Shown here piece by piece: positions 16,691 to 24,427 of a stretch of 64,000 nucleotides of DNA. Source of the stretch: Frigoribacterium sp. JB110 (GTDB lineage Bacteria > Actinomycetota > Actinomycetes > Actinomycetales > Microbacteriaceae); the NCBI RefSeq assembly GCF_900163665.1, contig NZ_FUIA01000016.1:339321-403320 (forward strand), written 5' to 3'. The notes below the pieces were generated by a model that was not told the DNA's origin, made no database searches, and saw only the letters and a list, made by a program, of their open reading frames with translations. Position numbers and translations under genes: made by a program. How positions within the stretch are numbered: position 1 is the stretch's first letter; every line of letters starts with the position of its first letter.

Positions 16691-16756
16691 GAGATGCGCA
16701 CTTCGTCGACAGAACCCCGTCCAGACGTGCGCATCTCGGTGAGAAGTGCGCATCTC
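16691..16756. repeat. Intergenic inverted repeat between menF and DUF402 gene
   Basis: Perfect 14-base arms GAGATGCGCACTTC (16691-16704) and GAAGTGCGCATCTC (16743-16756) lie between divergent genes. A third copy of the GTGCGCATCTCGG part starts near 16727, giving a direct repeat as well. The site could be an operator for one or both genes or a member of the palindrome family seen at 1448 and 13936. Confidence 0.7.
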
Positions 16757-16788
16757 GGCCGCCGGGGTCGAGCGCGTAGGCTCGGGGT

Positions 16789-17352
16789 ATGTCGGTTCCC
16801 CCACCAGGTACGAAGGTGTCCTTCCAATGGCGAAAGTGGGACGGCTCACCGCACTGGGAGCACGAGTGCGTGTACCTCGGCAGTGACAGGTGGGGCGACT
16901 GGCTCGGCCAGCGCGTCGGGTGGCGCTCATTCCGTCCTGGGCGAGACATGCTGCTCACGTCGGCGAGCGTCGCGCTGATGCCGGAAGGTCGGACCGACTA
17001 CGTGCTCACTGTGAACGCCGCACCCCAGCGCACCCGCATCTACATCGACATCGCGTGGGACGTGCGCTGGCACGACGGCAGGCCGACCGCGATCGATATG
17101 GACCTCGACGTGGTGCGCCGCGTCGACGGCACCGTCTTCATCGATGACGAGGACGAGTGGGAGGAGCATCGCGAGCTGTACGGCTACCCCGCCGACGTGA
17201 TCTCGGCGCTCGAGCGGACTGCGGGCGACCTCGAGAGCCGCGTCGCCGCATACGAGCCGCCCTTCGACGACGCCGCGCCGGACCGCTGGTTGAACGTGCT
17301 CGGCGAGCTGCCCGAGGTGCCGCGGTCGCGCCCCACGCATCAACCCGGTTAG
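16789..17352 (+). CDS. DUF402 domain protein (nucleoside-diphosphatase-like fold)
   Basis: A 187-residue protein with the DUF402 pattern: YIDIAWDVRWHDGRPTAIDMDLDVVRRVDGTVFIDDEDEWEEHRELYGYPADVI. Acidic residues in the DMDLDV and DDEDEWEEH segments form the metal site in characterised relatives that hydrolyse nucleoside diphosphates. The N-terminal part (KVSFQWRKWDGSPHWEHECVYLGSDRWGDWLG) is the usual beta-rich lead-in. It sits 10 bases upstream of menG, so cotranscription is likely; a direct functional link is not known. Confidence 0.85.
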   Translation: MSVPPPGTKVSFQWRKWDGSPHWEHECVYLGSDRWGDWLGQRVGWRSFRPGRDMLLTSASVALMPEGRTDYVLTVNAAPQRTRIYIDIAWDVRWHDGRPTAIDMDLDVVRRVDGTVFIDDEDEWEEHRELYGYPADVISALERTAGDLESRVAAYEPPFDDAAPDRWLNVLGELPEVPRSRPTHQPG

Positions 17353-17362
17353 TCTCGAACGG

Positions 17363-18079
17363 ATGAACGCTGAGCCAAACCGCGCGGATCTCGGCAAGGA
17401 CCCCCAGCGCGTGAGCGGAATGTTCGACCAGGTGGCCGACCGGTACGACGCGACCAACGTCGCGATGACCTTCGGGCTCGACGCGGCATGGCGTCGCGCC
17501 ACCACGCGAGCCGTCGACCCGCAGCCGGGCCAGCGCATCCTCGACATCGCGGCGGGCACGGCGAAATCGTCGGCATCGCTCGCTCGTGAAGGCGCGCACG
17601 TCGTCGCGGCCGACTTCTCATCCGGCATGCTCGCCGAGGGCAGGCGCAGGCACGGCGACGTCAGGAACCTCGAGTTCGTGCACGCCGACGCCACCGATCT
17701 GCCGTTCGAGGACGACTCCTTCGATGCCGTCACGATGTCGTACGGCCTGCGCAACGTCGACGACCCGAAGCGAGCCCTCGCCGAGTTCCTGCGCGTGACC
17801 AAACCGGGCGGCCGTGTCGTGATCAACGAGTTCTCCACCCCGCCGAACCGGCTCATCCGGGGCTTCTACCGGGTCTACAATTCGCGTGTGCTGCCCATCG
17901 TCGCGCGCCTCGTCGGTTCGAACGGCGGCGCCTACGACTACCTGAACGAGTCGATCGCGGCGTGGCCGGACCAGCGGGCGCTCGCCGGATGGATGCGCGA
18001 GGCCGGATGGACGGACGTCGCCTACCGCAACCTCACCTTCGGTCTCGTGGCGCTGCACAGGGCGGCCAAGCCGGAGTGA
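17363..18079 (+). CDS. menG: Demethylmenaquinone methyltransferase
   Basis: A 238-residue SAM-dependent methyltransferase of the UbiE/MenG family, performing the last step of menaquinone synthesis. Signatures: MFDQVADRYDATNVAMTFGLDAAWRR, the SAM-binding ILDIAAGTAKSSASLAREGAHVVAADFSSGMLAEGRRR, and DSFDAVTMSYGLRNVDDPKRALAEFLRVTKPGGRVVINEFSTPP, with C-terminal YDYLNESIAAWPDQ. Ubiquinone is not expected in this group, so the MenG role is assigned. The prenyl synthase follows about 90 bases downstream. Confidence 0.93.
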   Translation: MNAEPNRADLGKDPQRVSGMFDQVADRYDATNVAMTFGLDAAWRRATTRAVDPQPGQRILDIAAGTAKSSASLAREGAHVVAADFSSGMLAEGRRRHGDVRNLEFVHADATDLPFEDDSFDAVTMSYGLRNVDDPKRALAEFLRVTKPGGRVVINEFSTPPNRLIRGFYRVYNSRVLPIVARLVGSNGGAYDYLNESIAAWPDQRALAGWMREAGWTDVAYRNLTFGLVALHRAAKPE

Positions 18080-18168
18080 CGGCGCACACCATCCTCCGGA
18101 TGTACGTCGCGGCCGCTCAGATCAGCCTACGGGCGGATCTCGCACGGGTCGGCGCCTTGTAGGCTGGC

Positions 18169-19221
18169 ATGGTGACTTCGGGCCCCCAGGTTTCGGGCTC
18201 GCGCCTGGCGAGCCGTTTCGGTCTCAACGACCGTGTTTTCGCGACCCCAGCCGCGCGCCGCCTCGTCGGAAAGATCGAGGCGGGCCTCGAGCGCGTCGAG
18301 GAGCAGCTCGCCGGCGATCTGCACTCCACCGACGAGCTCGTCGATGCGACCGCTCGCTACCTGTACGAGGCAGGTGGCAAGCGGGTGCGCCCGATGCTCG
18401 CGATGCTCTCGTCCCAGCTCGGCGACGGCGCGACGGACGGCGTCGTCAAGGCCGCACGAGCGCTCGAGCTGACCCACCTCGGATCGCTGTACCACGACGA
18501 TGTCATGGACGAGGCGGACCGCCGTCGCGGCGTCGCCAGCGCCCACGCCGTGTGGGGCAACAGCATCGCGATCCTCACCGGAGACGTGCTGTTCTCGCGC
18601 GCCAGCGTGCTGATGGCCGAGCTCGGCCCCGAGGCCATGAAGCTGCAGGCGGAGACGTTCGAACGACTCGTGCTCGGTCAGATGCACGAGACCATCGGGG
18701 CGGGCGAGACGGACGACCCGATCGAGTTCTACATCCGGGTGCTCAGTGACAAGACCGGCTCGCTGATCGCCGCGGCGGCACATGCAGGGGCGCTGTTCTC
18801 CGGTGCGGACGGACGGTTCCATCAGCCGCTGCGGACCTTCGGCGAGAAGGTCGGCGTCGCGTTCCAGCTCATGGACGACGTGATCGACCTGTCAGCCGAC
18901 CCCGCCGAAACCGGCAAGGTTCCAGGCACCGACCTGCGCGCCGGAGTGCCGACGATGCCCTATCTGCTGCTGGGCGAGGCGGACCCTGCGCTGAAGGCGC
19001 GCATCGACGACGGCGTCGCGCGGATCGCCGACGGGGCCGCCCCCGCGATCCTCGACGACTGCGTCGAGATCCTGCGCGACCACATCGTCACGGCGCGCAC
19101 GCGTGAGCTGGCCACCTCGTGGGCGAACGAGGCGACCGCCGCATTGGAGCCGCTGCCCCGCGGCGGCGTGCGCGAGGCCCTGACCCGGTTCGCCGGCACG
19201 CTCGTCGACCGCGACAGCTGA
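18169..19221 (+). CDS. Long-chain polyprenyl diphosphate synthase (menaquinone side chain)
   Basis: A 350-residue trans-isoprenyl diphosphate synthase. It extends allylic diphosphates with IPP to make the menaquinone tail. The first Asp-rich motif is LGSLYHDDVMDEADRRRG and the second is FQLMDDVIDLSADPAETGK, with GGKRVRPML before them. Small residues before the first motif suit long-chain products, but chain length is not readable. Its place directly after menG supports a menaquinone role rather than carotenoids. The N-terminal 20 residues are non-conserved. Confidence 0.9.
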   Translation: MVTSGPQVSGSRLASRFGLNDRVFATPAARRLVGKIEAGLERVEEQLAGDLHSTDELVDATARYLYEAGGKRVRPMLAMLSSQLGDGATDGVVKAARALELTHLGSLYHDDVMDEADRRRGVASAHAVWGNSIAILTGDVLFSRASVLMAELGPEAMKLQAETFERLVLGQMHETIGAGETDDPIEFYIRVLSDKTGSLIAAAAHAGALFSGADGRFHQPLRTFGEKVGVAFQLMDDVIDLSADPAETGKVPGTDLRAGVPTMPYLLLGEADPALKARIDDGVARIADGAAPAILDDCVEILRDHIVTARTRELATSWANEATAALEPLPRGGVREALTRFAGTLVDRDS

Positions 19222-19268
19222 ATCTTCCTCACCGCCGCAGCGGTGACATCGCAAGTGAGAGGACATCC

Positions 19269-20642
19269 ATGACCAAGCTGAGGCTGGCAATCGTCGGAGC
19301 GGGTCCCGCGGGAATCTACGCGGCAGACATCCTGCTCAAGCTGGAGCGCTCGTTCGACGTGTCGATCGACCTGTTCGAGCACCTGCCGGCCCCGTACGGT
19401 CTCGTCCGCTACGGCGTCGCCCCCGACCACCCGCGCATCAAAGGCGTGATCAATGCGCTGCGCGGCGTGCTCGACCGCGGAGACATCCGCCTCTTCGGCA
19501 ACGTCCGCTTCGGCGAAGACGTCACACTCGATGACCTGAAGCGCCACTACAACGCGGTCATCTTCGCCACCGGTGCCGTGCGCGACGCCTCGTTGGACAT
19601 TCAGGGCATCGACGCCGACGGCTCGCACGGCGCCGCGGATTTCGTGAGCTGGTTCGACGGGCATCCGGATGTCCCGCGCACCTGGGAGCTGAACGCGGAA
19701 TCCGTCGGTGTGCTCGGCAACGGCAACGTCGCTCTGGACGTCTCGCGCATCCTCGCCAAGCACGCCGAGGACCTGCTGCCGACCGAGGTGCCGCAGAACG
19801 TCTACGAGGCGCTCGAGTCATCGCCCGTCACCGACGTGCACGTGTTCGGGCGCCGCGGCCCCGCGCAGGTGAAGTTCACGCCGCTCGAGCTTCGCGAACT
19901 CGGCGAGCTGCGCGACGTCGACATGGTCGTCTACGACGAGGACTTCGACTACGACGAGGCCTCACGCGCTGCGATCGAGTCGAACAAGCAGGTCAAGGTG
20001 ATCGACCGCGTGCTGCAGTCGTGGCGACAGCGCCCTGGCGCGAACAATGCGGGCGGAGAAGCTTCGCGCCGGCTGCACCTGCACTTCTGGGCCAATCCGG
20101 TGGAGCTGAAGACCGACCAGGAGGGGCGTCTCACCTCACTCGTGTACGAGCGCACAAGTCCGGATGGGCATGGCGGCATCGAGGGCACGGGGGAGCTGCG
20201 AGAGGTGCCGATGGGACAGTTCTACCGGGCCGTCGGCTACTTCGGCTCGCCGCTGGACGGTGTGCCGTTCGACTCGCGCCACGGCGTGATCCCGAACCAC
20301 GAGGGCCAGGTGCTCTCGGAGGACTCGAATGCCATCATGCCCGGCATGTACGCGACCGGATGGATCAAGCGCGGCCCTGTGGGCCTGATCGGCCACACCA
20401 AGTCCGACGCGATGGAGACCGTGCAGCACCTGGTCAACGACCAGGGCTCGTGGTGGCACCCCGAGGCGCCGGAGGAGACGGCGATCCCTGAGCTGCTCGC
20501 CTCGCGCGGTGTGAAGTGGACCGACCTCGGCGGCTGGCACCGCCTCGACGAGCACGAGGTCGGCCTCGGAGAACCGCAGGGCCGCGATCGCGTCAAGGTC
20601 GTGCCACGTGACGAGATGGTGCGCATCTCGCGCGGCGAGTAG
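19269..20642 (+). CDS. fprA: FprA-type ferredoxin/adrenodoxin-NADP+ reductase
   Basis: Using ATG 19269 (GAGAGG site upstream), 457 residues. An FAD enzyme that passes electrons between NADPH and ferredoxin, as mycobacterial FprA and mammalian adrenodoxin reductase do. FAD-binding Rossmann fold: LAIVGAGPAGIYAADILL; family blocks LPAPYGLVRYGVAPDHPRIKGVI, then NADP-binding VGVLGNGNVALDVSRIL, HVFGRRGPAQVKFTPLELREL, and the C-terminal MPGMYATGWIKRGPVGLIGHTKSDA. The longer upstream frame lies within the prenyl synthase gene and was discarded. Confidence 0.92.
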   Translation: MTKLRLAIVGAGPAGIYAADILLKLERSFDVSIDLFEHLPAPYGLVRYGVAPDHPRIKGVINALRGVLDRGDIRLFGNVRFGEDVTLDDLKRHYNAVIFATGAVRDASLDIQGIDADGSHGAADFVSWFDGHPDVPRTWELNAESVGVLGNGNVALDVSRILAKHAEDLLPTEVPQNVYEALESSPVTDVHVFGRRGPAQVKFTPLELRELGELRDVDMVVYDEDFDYDEASRAAIESNKQVKVIDRVLQSWRQRPGANNAGGEASRRLHLHFWANPVELKTDQEGRLTSLVYERTSPDGHGGIEGTGELREVPMGQFYRAVGYFGSPLDGVPFDSRHGVIPNHEGQVLSEDSNAIMPGMYATGWIKRGPVGLIGHTKSDAMETVQHLVNDQGSWWHPEAPEETAIPELLASRGVKWTDLGGWHRLDEHEVGLGEPQGRDRVKVVPRDEMVRISRGE

Positions 20643-20680
20643 CCTCCGCGGCGCCCACCCGCGGCGCGGGCGTTCGGACC

Positions 20681-20862
20681 GCCGTTCGTTTGTGCGCTTG
20701 TCGGCGTTGAGCGGTGGTATCGCCGACGACGGCGCAAACGAGGCGGGTCGCCCCCGCGCGGGCGCAGGCCGTGGCGTACGGGCGCGTCGGCGTGGCGGCG
20801 CCGTTCGTCTGTGCGCTCGTCGGCGTCGGGCGGCGGCATCGCCGACGGCGGCGCAAACGAGG
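20681..20862. repeat. Two 63-bp near-identical hairpin units between convergent genes
   Basis: Unit 1 (20681-20743) and unit 2 (20800-20862) match at 56 of 63 positions. All seven differences are transitions, always T/A in unit 1 and C/G in unit 2. Each unit folds on itself (CGTTTGTGCGC... with ...GGCGCAAACG, and GTCGGCG with CGCCGAC). They lie between the convergent fprA and DEAD-box genes. Confidence 0.8.
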
Positions 20863-20873
20863 TGACACGACAT

Positions 20874-20916
20874 GCGAAACGCGCCCGCCCACGGTGAGGG
20901 GACGGGCGCGTTTCGC
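20874..20916 (-). terminator. Hairpin terminator of the DEAD-box helicase gene
   Basis: Perfect 14-base arms GCGAAACGCGCCCG and CGGGCGCGTTTCGC with a 15-base loop lie 12 bases past the helicase stop. There is no clear T-tract, as is frequent in high-GC actinobacteria. Confidence 0.7.
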
Positions 20917-20927
20917 GTCGTGAGAGG

Positions 20928-22475
20928 TCAGCCCTGCGGCGACGTGGCGCGGCGGGTGCGGCGCTGGCCGCCCTGACGCGCGGGCTGCGACGAGCCGCCG
21001 CCGGTCGACGTCGAGTAGGTCGTCGCGGAACGGCTGTTCCCGCCGGAGCGCTGGCCGCCCTGGCCCTGGCCGCCGCGCCGGCGGCCGCCCTGACCTGACT
21101 CGTTCTGTCCGGCTGCGTCCCTGCCGCGTCCGCCCTGACCGCCGCGTCCGCCCTGACCGCCGCGTCCGCCTTGGCCACCCTGACCGCCGCGGTTGTCGCG
21201 CTTGCGGCGCGCGTTCGCACCCTGGGAGGTGCCGCCGCCTGAAGCACCCGGTGCTGGCGGGTTTCCTGCCCCAGGCAGACCGGCACCGGGAGCGACGAAC
21301 TCCGCCGCGTCGCCGACGAGAGCCGAGACCGCGGGGTGCGATGCCGTCACCTGCTGCGGCGTCACCTGAATGTTCGCGCGGCGCAGCAGCTGCTTGGTGT
21401 CCTGCCGCTGGCTCGAGAGCATGATCGTCGCGACGTCGCCCGACGATCCGGCGCGGGCGGTGCGGCCGGAGCGGTGCAGGTATGCCTTGTGCTCGGCCGG
21501 CGGGTCGACGTGCACGACCAGCTCGATGTCATCGACGTGCACACCGCGAGCGGCGACGTCGGTCGCCACCAGCACGCGCACGCGGCCGGACGAGAAGTCG
21601 TCGAGGTTGCGATCGCGCGCATTCTGCGAGAGGTTGCCGTGCAGGTCGACTGCCGGGATGCCCTTCGACGTCAGCTGGCGCGCCAGCTTCTTCGCCTGGT
21701 GCTTCGTGCGGGTGAACAGAAGCCGGCGGGCCCTGCCCGACGCGAGCGTGCGCACGAGCTCGGTCTTCGCCTCAGTCGACCCCGCCTCGAACACGTGGTG
21801 CGTCATCGCGGAGACCGGCGATTCGGCCGAGTCGACGGAGTGGTGCACTGGCTCACTCAGGAAGCGGCGCACGAGCTTGTCGATGCCGTTGTCGAGCGTG
21901 GCGGAGAAGAACAGTCGCTGACCGCCGCCCGGTGTCTGCGACAACAGGCGTGTGACGCCGGGGAGGAAGCCGAGGTCTGCCATGTGATCGGCCTCGTCGA
22001 GCACCGTCACGGTGACGCGCTCGAGCGAGACGATCTTCTGCGAGATGAGGTCCTCGAGGCGGCCGGGACAGGCGACGACGATGTCGACGCCGCCGCGCAG
22101 CGCGGTCTCCTGCGGGCGCTGCGATACGCCGCCGAACACCGTCGTGGTCTTCAGGCCGACGGCCTGCGCGAGCGGCTCGACGACGCGCGCGATCTGGGTG
22201 GCGAGCTCGCGGGTCGGCGCGAGGATCAGCCCGGAAGGCATGCCGCCGCGACGAGCAGAGCCCGACTCGGCGATGCGCGCGACCATCGGGATCGCGAATG
22301 CAAGGGTCTTGCCCGAGCCTGTCTTGCCTCGGCCGAGCACGTCGCGCCCCGCGAGGGTCGACGGCAGGGTCGCTTCCTGAATCGGGAAGGCAGTCGGACG
22401 GCCGTCGGCGACGAGGACATCGACGAGACGGGAGGGAACGCCGAGATCGGCGAACGAGGGGGAATCAGTTGACAC
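20928..22475 (-). CDS. DEAD-box RNA helicase with Gly/Arg/Gln-rich tail
   Basis: A 515-residue ATP-dependent RNA helicase. Motifs in order: Q-motif region FADLGVPSRLVDVL...FPIQEATLP, I GKTGSGKT, Ia PTRELATQI, Ib PGRLEDL, II VLDEADHMADLGF, III FFSATL, IV LLFTRTK, V ATDVAARGVHV, VI HRSGRTARAG. After about residue 395 comes a disordered tail with GGQGGRGGQGGRGG-type repeats, which in other helicases binds RNA and can promote condensate formation. It starts at GTG. Roles in cold adaptation, RNA decay or ribosome assembly are typical. Confidence 0.92.
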   Translation of the reverse strand: MSTDSPSFADLGVPSRLVDVLVADGRPTAFPIQEATLPSTLAGRDVLGRGKTGSGKTLAFAIPMVARIAESGSARRGGMPSGLILAPTRELATQIARVVEPLAQAVGLKTTTVFGGVSQRPQETALRGGVDIVVACPGRLEDLISQKIVSLERVTVTVLDEADHMADLGFLPGVTRLLSQTPGGGQRLFFSATLDNGIDKLVRRFLSEPVHHSVDSAESPVSAMTHHVFEAGSTEAKTELVRTLASGRARRLLFTRTKHQAKKLARQLTSKGIPAVDLHGNLSQNARDRNLDDFSSGRVRVLVATDVAARGVHVDDIELVVHVDPPAEHKAYLHRSGRTARAGSSGDVATIMLSSQRQDTKQLLRRANIQVTPQQVTASHPAVSALVGDAAEFVAPGAGLPGAGNPPAPGASGGGTSQGANARRKRDNRGGQGGQGGRGGQGGRGGQGGRGRDAAGQNESGQGGRRRGGQGQGGQRSGGNSRSATTYSTSTGGGSSQPARQGGQRRTRRATSPQG

Positions 22476-22725
22476 TGTGGTCTGGTTCTCTTTCGAAGGA
22501 CCCGCGCGGCGGCGCTCTCGGGCGCGGCGAGGCGGGAGGGGTGGCGAACTCGGCGGGTGCCGGATCCGTTCGCCGCGATAGTCGCTGAGCGTGTAATACC
22601 GCGAATGCGGCGCTCGATGAAGACGCGACGACGCGCACCGATCGGCGCGCTTCTCATACGGTATCAGTCACAGCTGTCGCCGGCCTGTGCGCACCGCGAT
22701 ATTCGGCCGCGCTACTCTGAAGCGC

Positions 22726-23715
22726 ATGACGAATGCTGAGGGTTGGGTTCCCGATGTCCTCGGCGGCGGATATGAGCAGCTCACCCTTCCGATGACTCCG
22801 GAGGATCCGGATGAGCCGGGCGAGATCGTCGCGACCTTCGTGCGTCACCGCCCGAGGCGGCGACTGTTCCGCAGGCCGGCGCTGCACGACGTCGACGTGC
22901 TGTACGTGCACGGCTGGAGCGACTATTTCTTCCAGCGCAGGCTCGGCACGTTCTTCACCGACAGGGGAGCGAACTTCTACGCGCTCGACCTGCGCCGCTA
23001 CGGCCGCAGCCTGCGTGATGGGCAGCTGCCCGGCTACGTCCGGGATCTGCGCACCTACGACGAGGAGATCGCCGCGGCGCTCGCGCACATGGGCAGACGG
23101 GACGGGCGGAGGCTGGTGCTCGTCGGGCATTCCACCGGGGGTCTTGTGCTGAGCCTGTGGGCCGCGCGCAACCCGGGCATCGCGCACTCGATCATCCTGA
23201 ACTCGCCGTGGCTCGAGTTCCAGTTCGGCAGACTCGGGCGCGCGGCCATCGCCCCGGCGCTCGAACTCGGGGCGAGGCTCAGACCGCGCGAACCGATCGT
23301 GCCCACGATCGACCTCGGTTTCTACTGGCGCGCACAGCAGGAATCCGCGGATGCCGCGGACCCGACGGAACCGAACCCGCATTGGCGCCCGTCGGAGGCG
23401 CCGCCTCCGACGATGGGCTGGCTCGACGCCGTGCTCGACGGGCATCGCGAGGTCGCGAAGGGTCTCGACCTGACCGCGCCCGTGTGCGTGATGCTGTCAA
23501 CGCGCAGCGCCATGCCCAACAAGTGGACCGACGAACTGGCCGCGGCCGACACCGTGCTCGCTGTCGACGAGGTCGCCAAGGCCGCGCTCAATCTCGGCAC
23601 CTCGGTGACGATCGAGCGCATCCCGGGCGCACTGCACGACGTGTTCCTCTCCCGTCCGGAAGCGCGGCGCGAGGCCTACGGGCGGCTCGACCGCTGGACG
23701 CGCGCCTACCTCTGA
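22726..23715 (+). CDS. Alpha/beta hydrolase (serine hydrolase, S33-like)
   Basis: Using ATG 22726, 329 residues. The oxyanion motif is VLYVHGWSDYFFQ and the nucleophile elbow VLVGHSTGGLVLSLW (Ser in GHSTG). FYALDLRRYGRSLRDGQLPGYV matches monoacylglycerol-lipase-like hydrolases. The catalytic His is probably in IPGALHDVFLSRPEAR near the C-terminus. The substrate is unknown; a lipid ester is a reasonable guess. It starts just after the helicase promoter region, divergent from it. Confidence 0.85.
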   Translation: MTNAEGWVPDVLGGGYEQLTLPMTPEDPDEPGEIVATFVRHRPRRRLFRRPALHDVDVLYVHGWSDYFFQRRLGTFFTDRGANFYALDLRRYGRSLRDGQLPGYVRDLRTYDEEIAAALAHMGRRDGRRLVLVGHSTGGLVLSLWAARNPGIAHSIILNSPWLEFQFGRLGRAAIAPALELGARLRPREPIVPTIDLGFYWRAQQESADAADPTEPNPHWRPSEAPPPTMGWLDAVLDGHREVAKGLDLTAPVCVMLSTRSAMPNKWTDELAAADTVLAVDEVAKAALNLGTSVTIERIPGALHDVFLSRPEARREAYGRLDRWTRAYL

Positions 23716-23763
23716 GCGTGTCTCCTTCGGTGCGAGCAATGCTCGCGTCCCATCCGTGTTGAG

Positions 23764-23801
23764 TTGTTTACATACGTAAGGTACATTACGTATGTAAACA
23801 A
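23764..23801. promoter_or_regulatory. TetR operator palindrome
   Basis: A perfect inverted repeat with 16-base arms, TTGTTTACATACGTAA and TTACGTATGTAAACAA, and a 6-base spacer, 17 bases before the TetR ATG. The AT-rich sequence stands out in this high-GC region. It is very likely the autoregulatory operator. Confidence 0.85.
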
Positions 23802-23818
23802 ATGGCGGAGGGGTTCTG

Positions 23819-24427
23819 ATGGATGCACGCATCGTTCGCACGCGTGAAGCACTGGTCCAGGCGATCGATCAGTCGCTGCGCGGCGGCACCGAGAAGCTGC
23901 CGACGATCACTGAACTGTGCGCGACGGCGGGGATCAGCCGCCCGACGTTCTATCAGCACTTCCGTGACGTTCCGTCGCTGGTGGCGGCCGCGGGCGTCGA
24001 CGAGCTGCAGCAGCTGTTCGACGGCGTCTCCCGAGAGCTGCCAGACGGCGAAACTTGGGAGCAGACGGCTCGCCCAGTCATCCGGGATCTGATCCAGCGC
24101 CTGTTCGATTCCGGCCCCTACTACCGCCGCGTGCTCGAGGAGTCGGACACCCACGCGTTCCAGGAGCGCGTCGTCGAGTACCTCGCTGAGCGGATGATGG
24201 CGTTCACACCGCTCGGCGATGCCGCCCGCGCCGGCGCCGACCGTGCACACCTTGCCCGCACAGCGACCTTTCTCGCGGCCGGGGCGACCTGGCTCGTCGT
24301 CGCGTGGCTCAAGGAAGGTGCGAGCCCTGCGTCCGTTCCCGCCGCCGCAGATGAGGTCTCGCAGCTGCTCGTCACCAGCATCGCCGTTCAGACGCGAGCC
24401 GACCGCTCGGGCGCGGTCGCGCAGTGA
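23819..24427 (+). CDS. TetR/AcrR family regulator
   Basis: A 202-residue TetR repressor. The DNA-binding helices are in LPTITELCATAGISRPTFYQHFRDVPSLVAAA, and the rest is a helical ligand/dimer domain. It starts at ATG 23819 directly after the long palindrome and overlaps the next gene's GTG by 4 bases, so it very probably controls the YhgE/Pip gene together with itself. The ligand is unknown; a membrane-active compound is plausible given the target. Confidence 0.9.
   Translation: MDARIVRTREALVQAIDQSLRGGTEKLPTITELCATAGISRPTFYQHFRDVPSLVAAAGVDELQQLFDGVSRELPDGETWEQTARPVIRDLIQRLFDSGPYYRRVLEESDTHAFQERVVEYLAERMMAFTPLGDAARAGADRAHLARTATFLAAGATWLVVAWLKEGASPASVPAAADEVSQLLVTSIAVQTRADRSGAVAQ

Noticed and set aside
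15410..16978. 522-codon plus-strand frame opposite menF
   Set aside because: Arg/Gly/Asp-rich shadow; menF signatures are on the minus strand.
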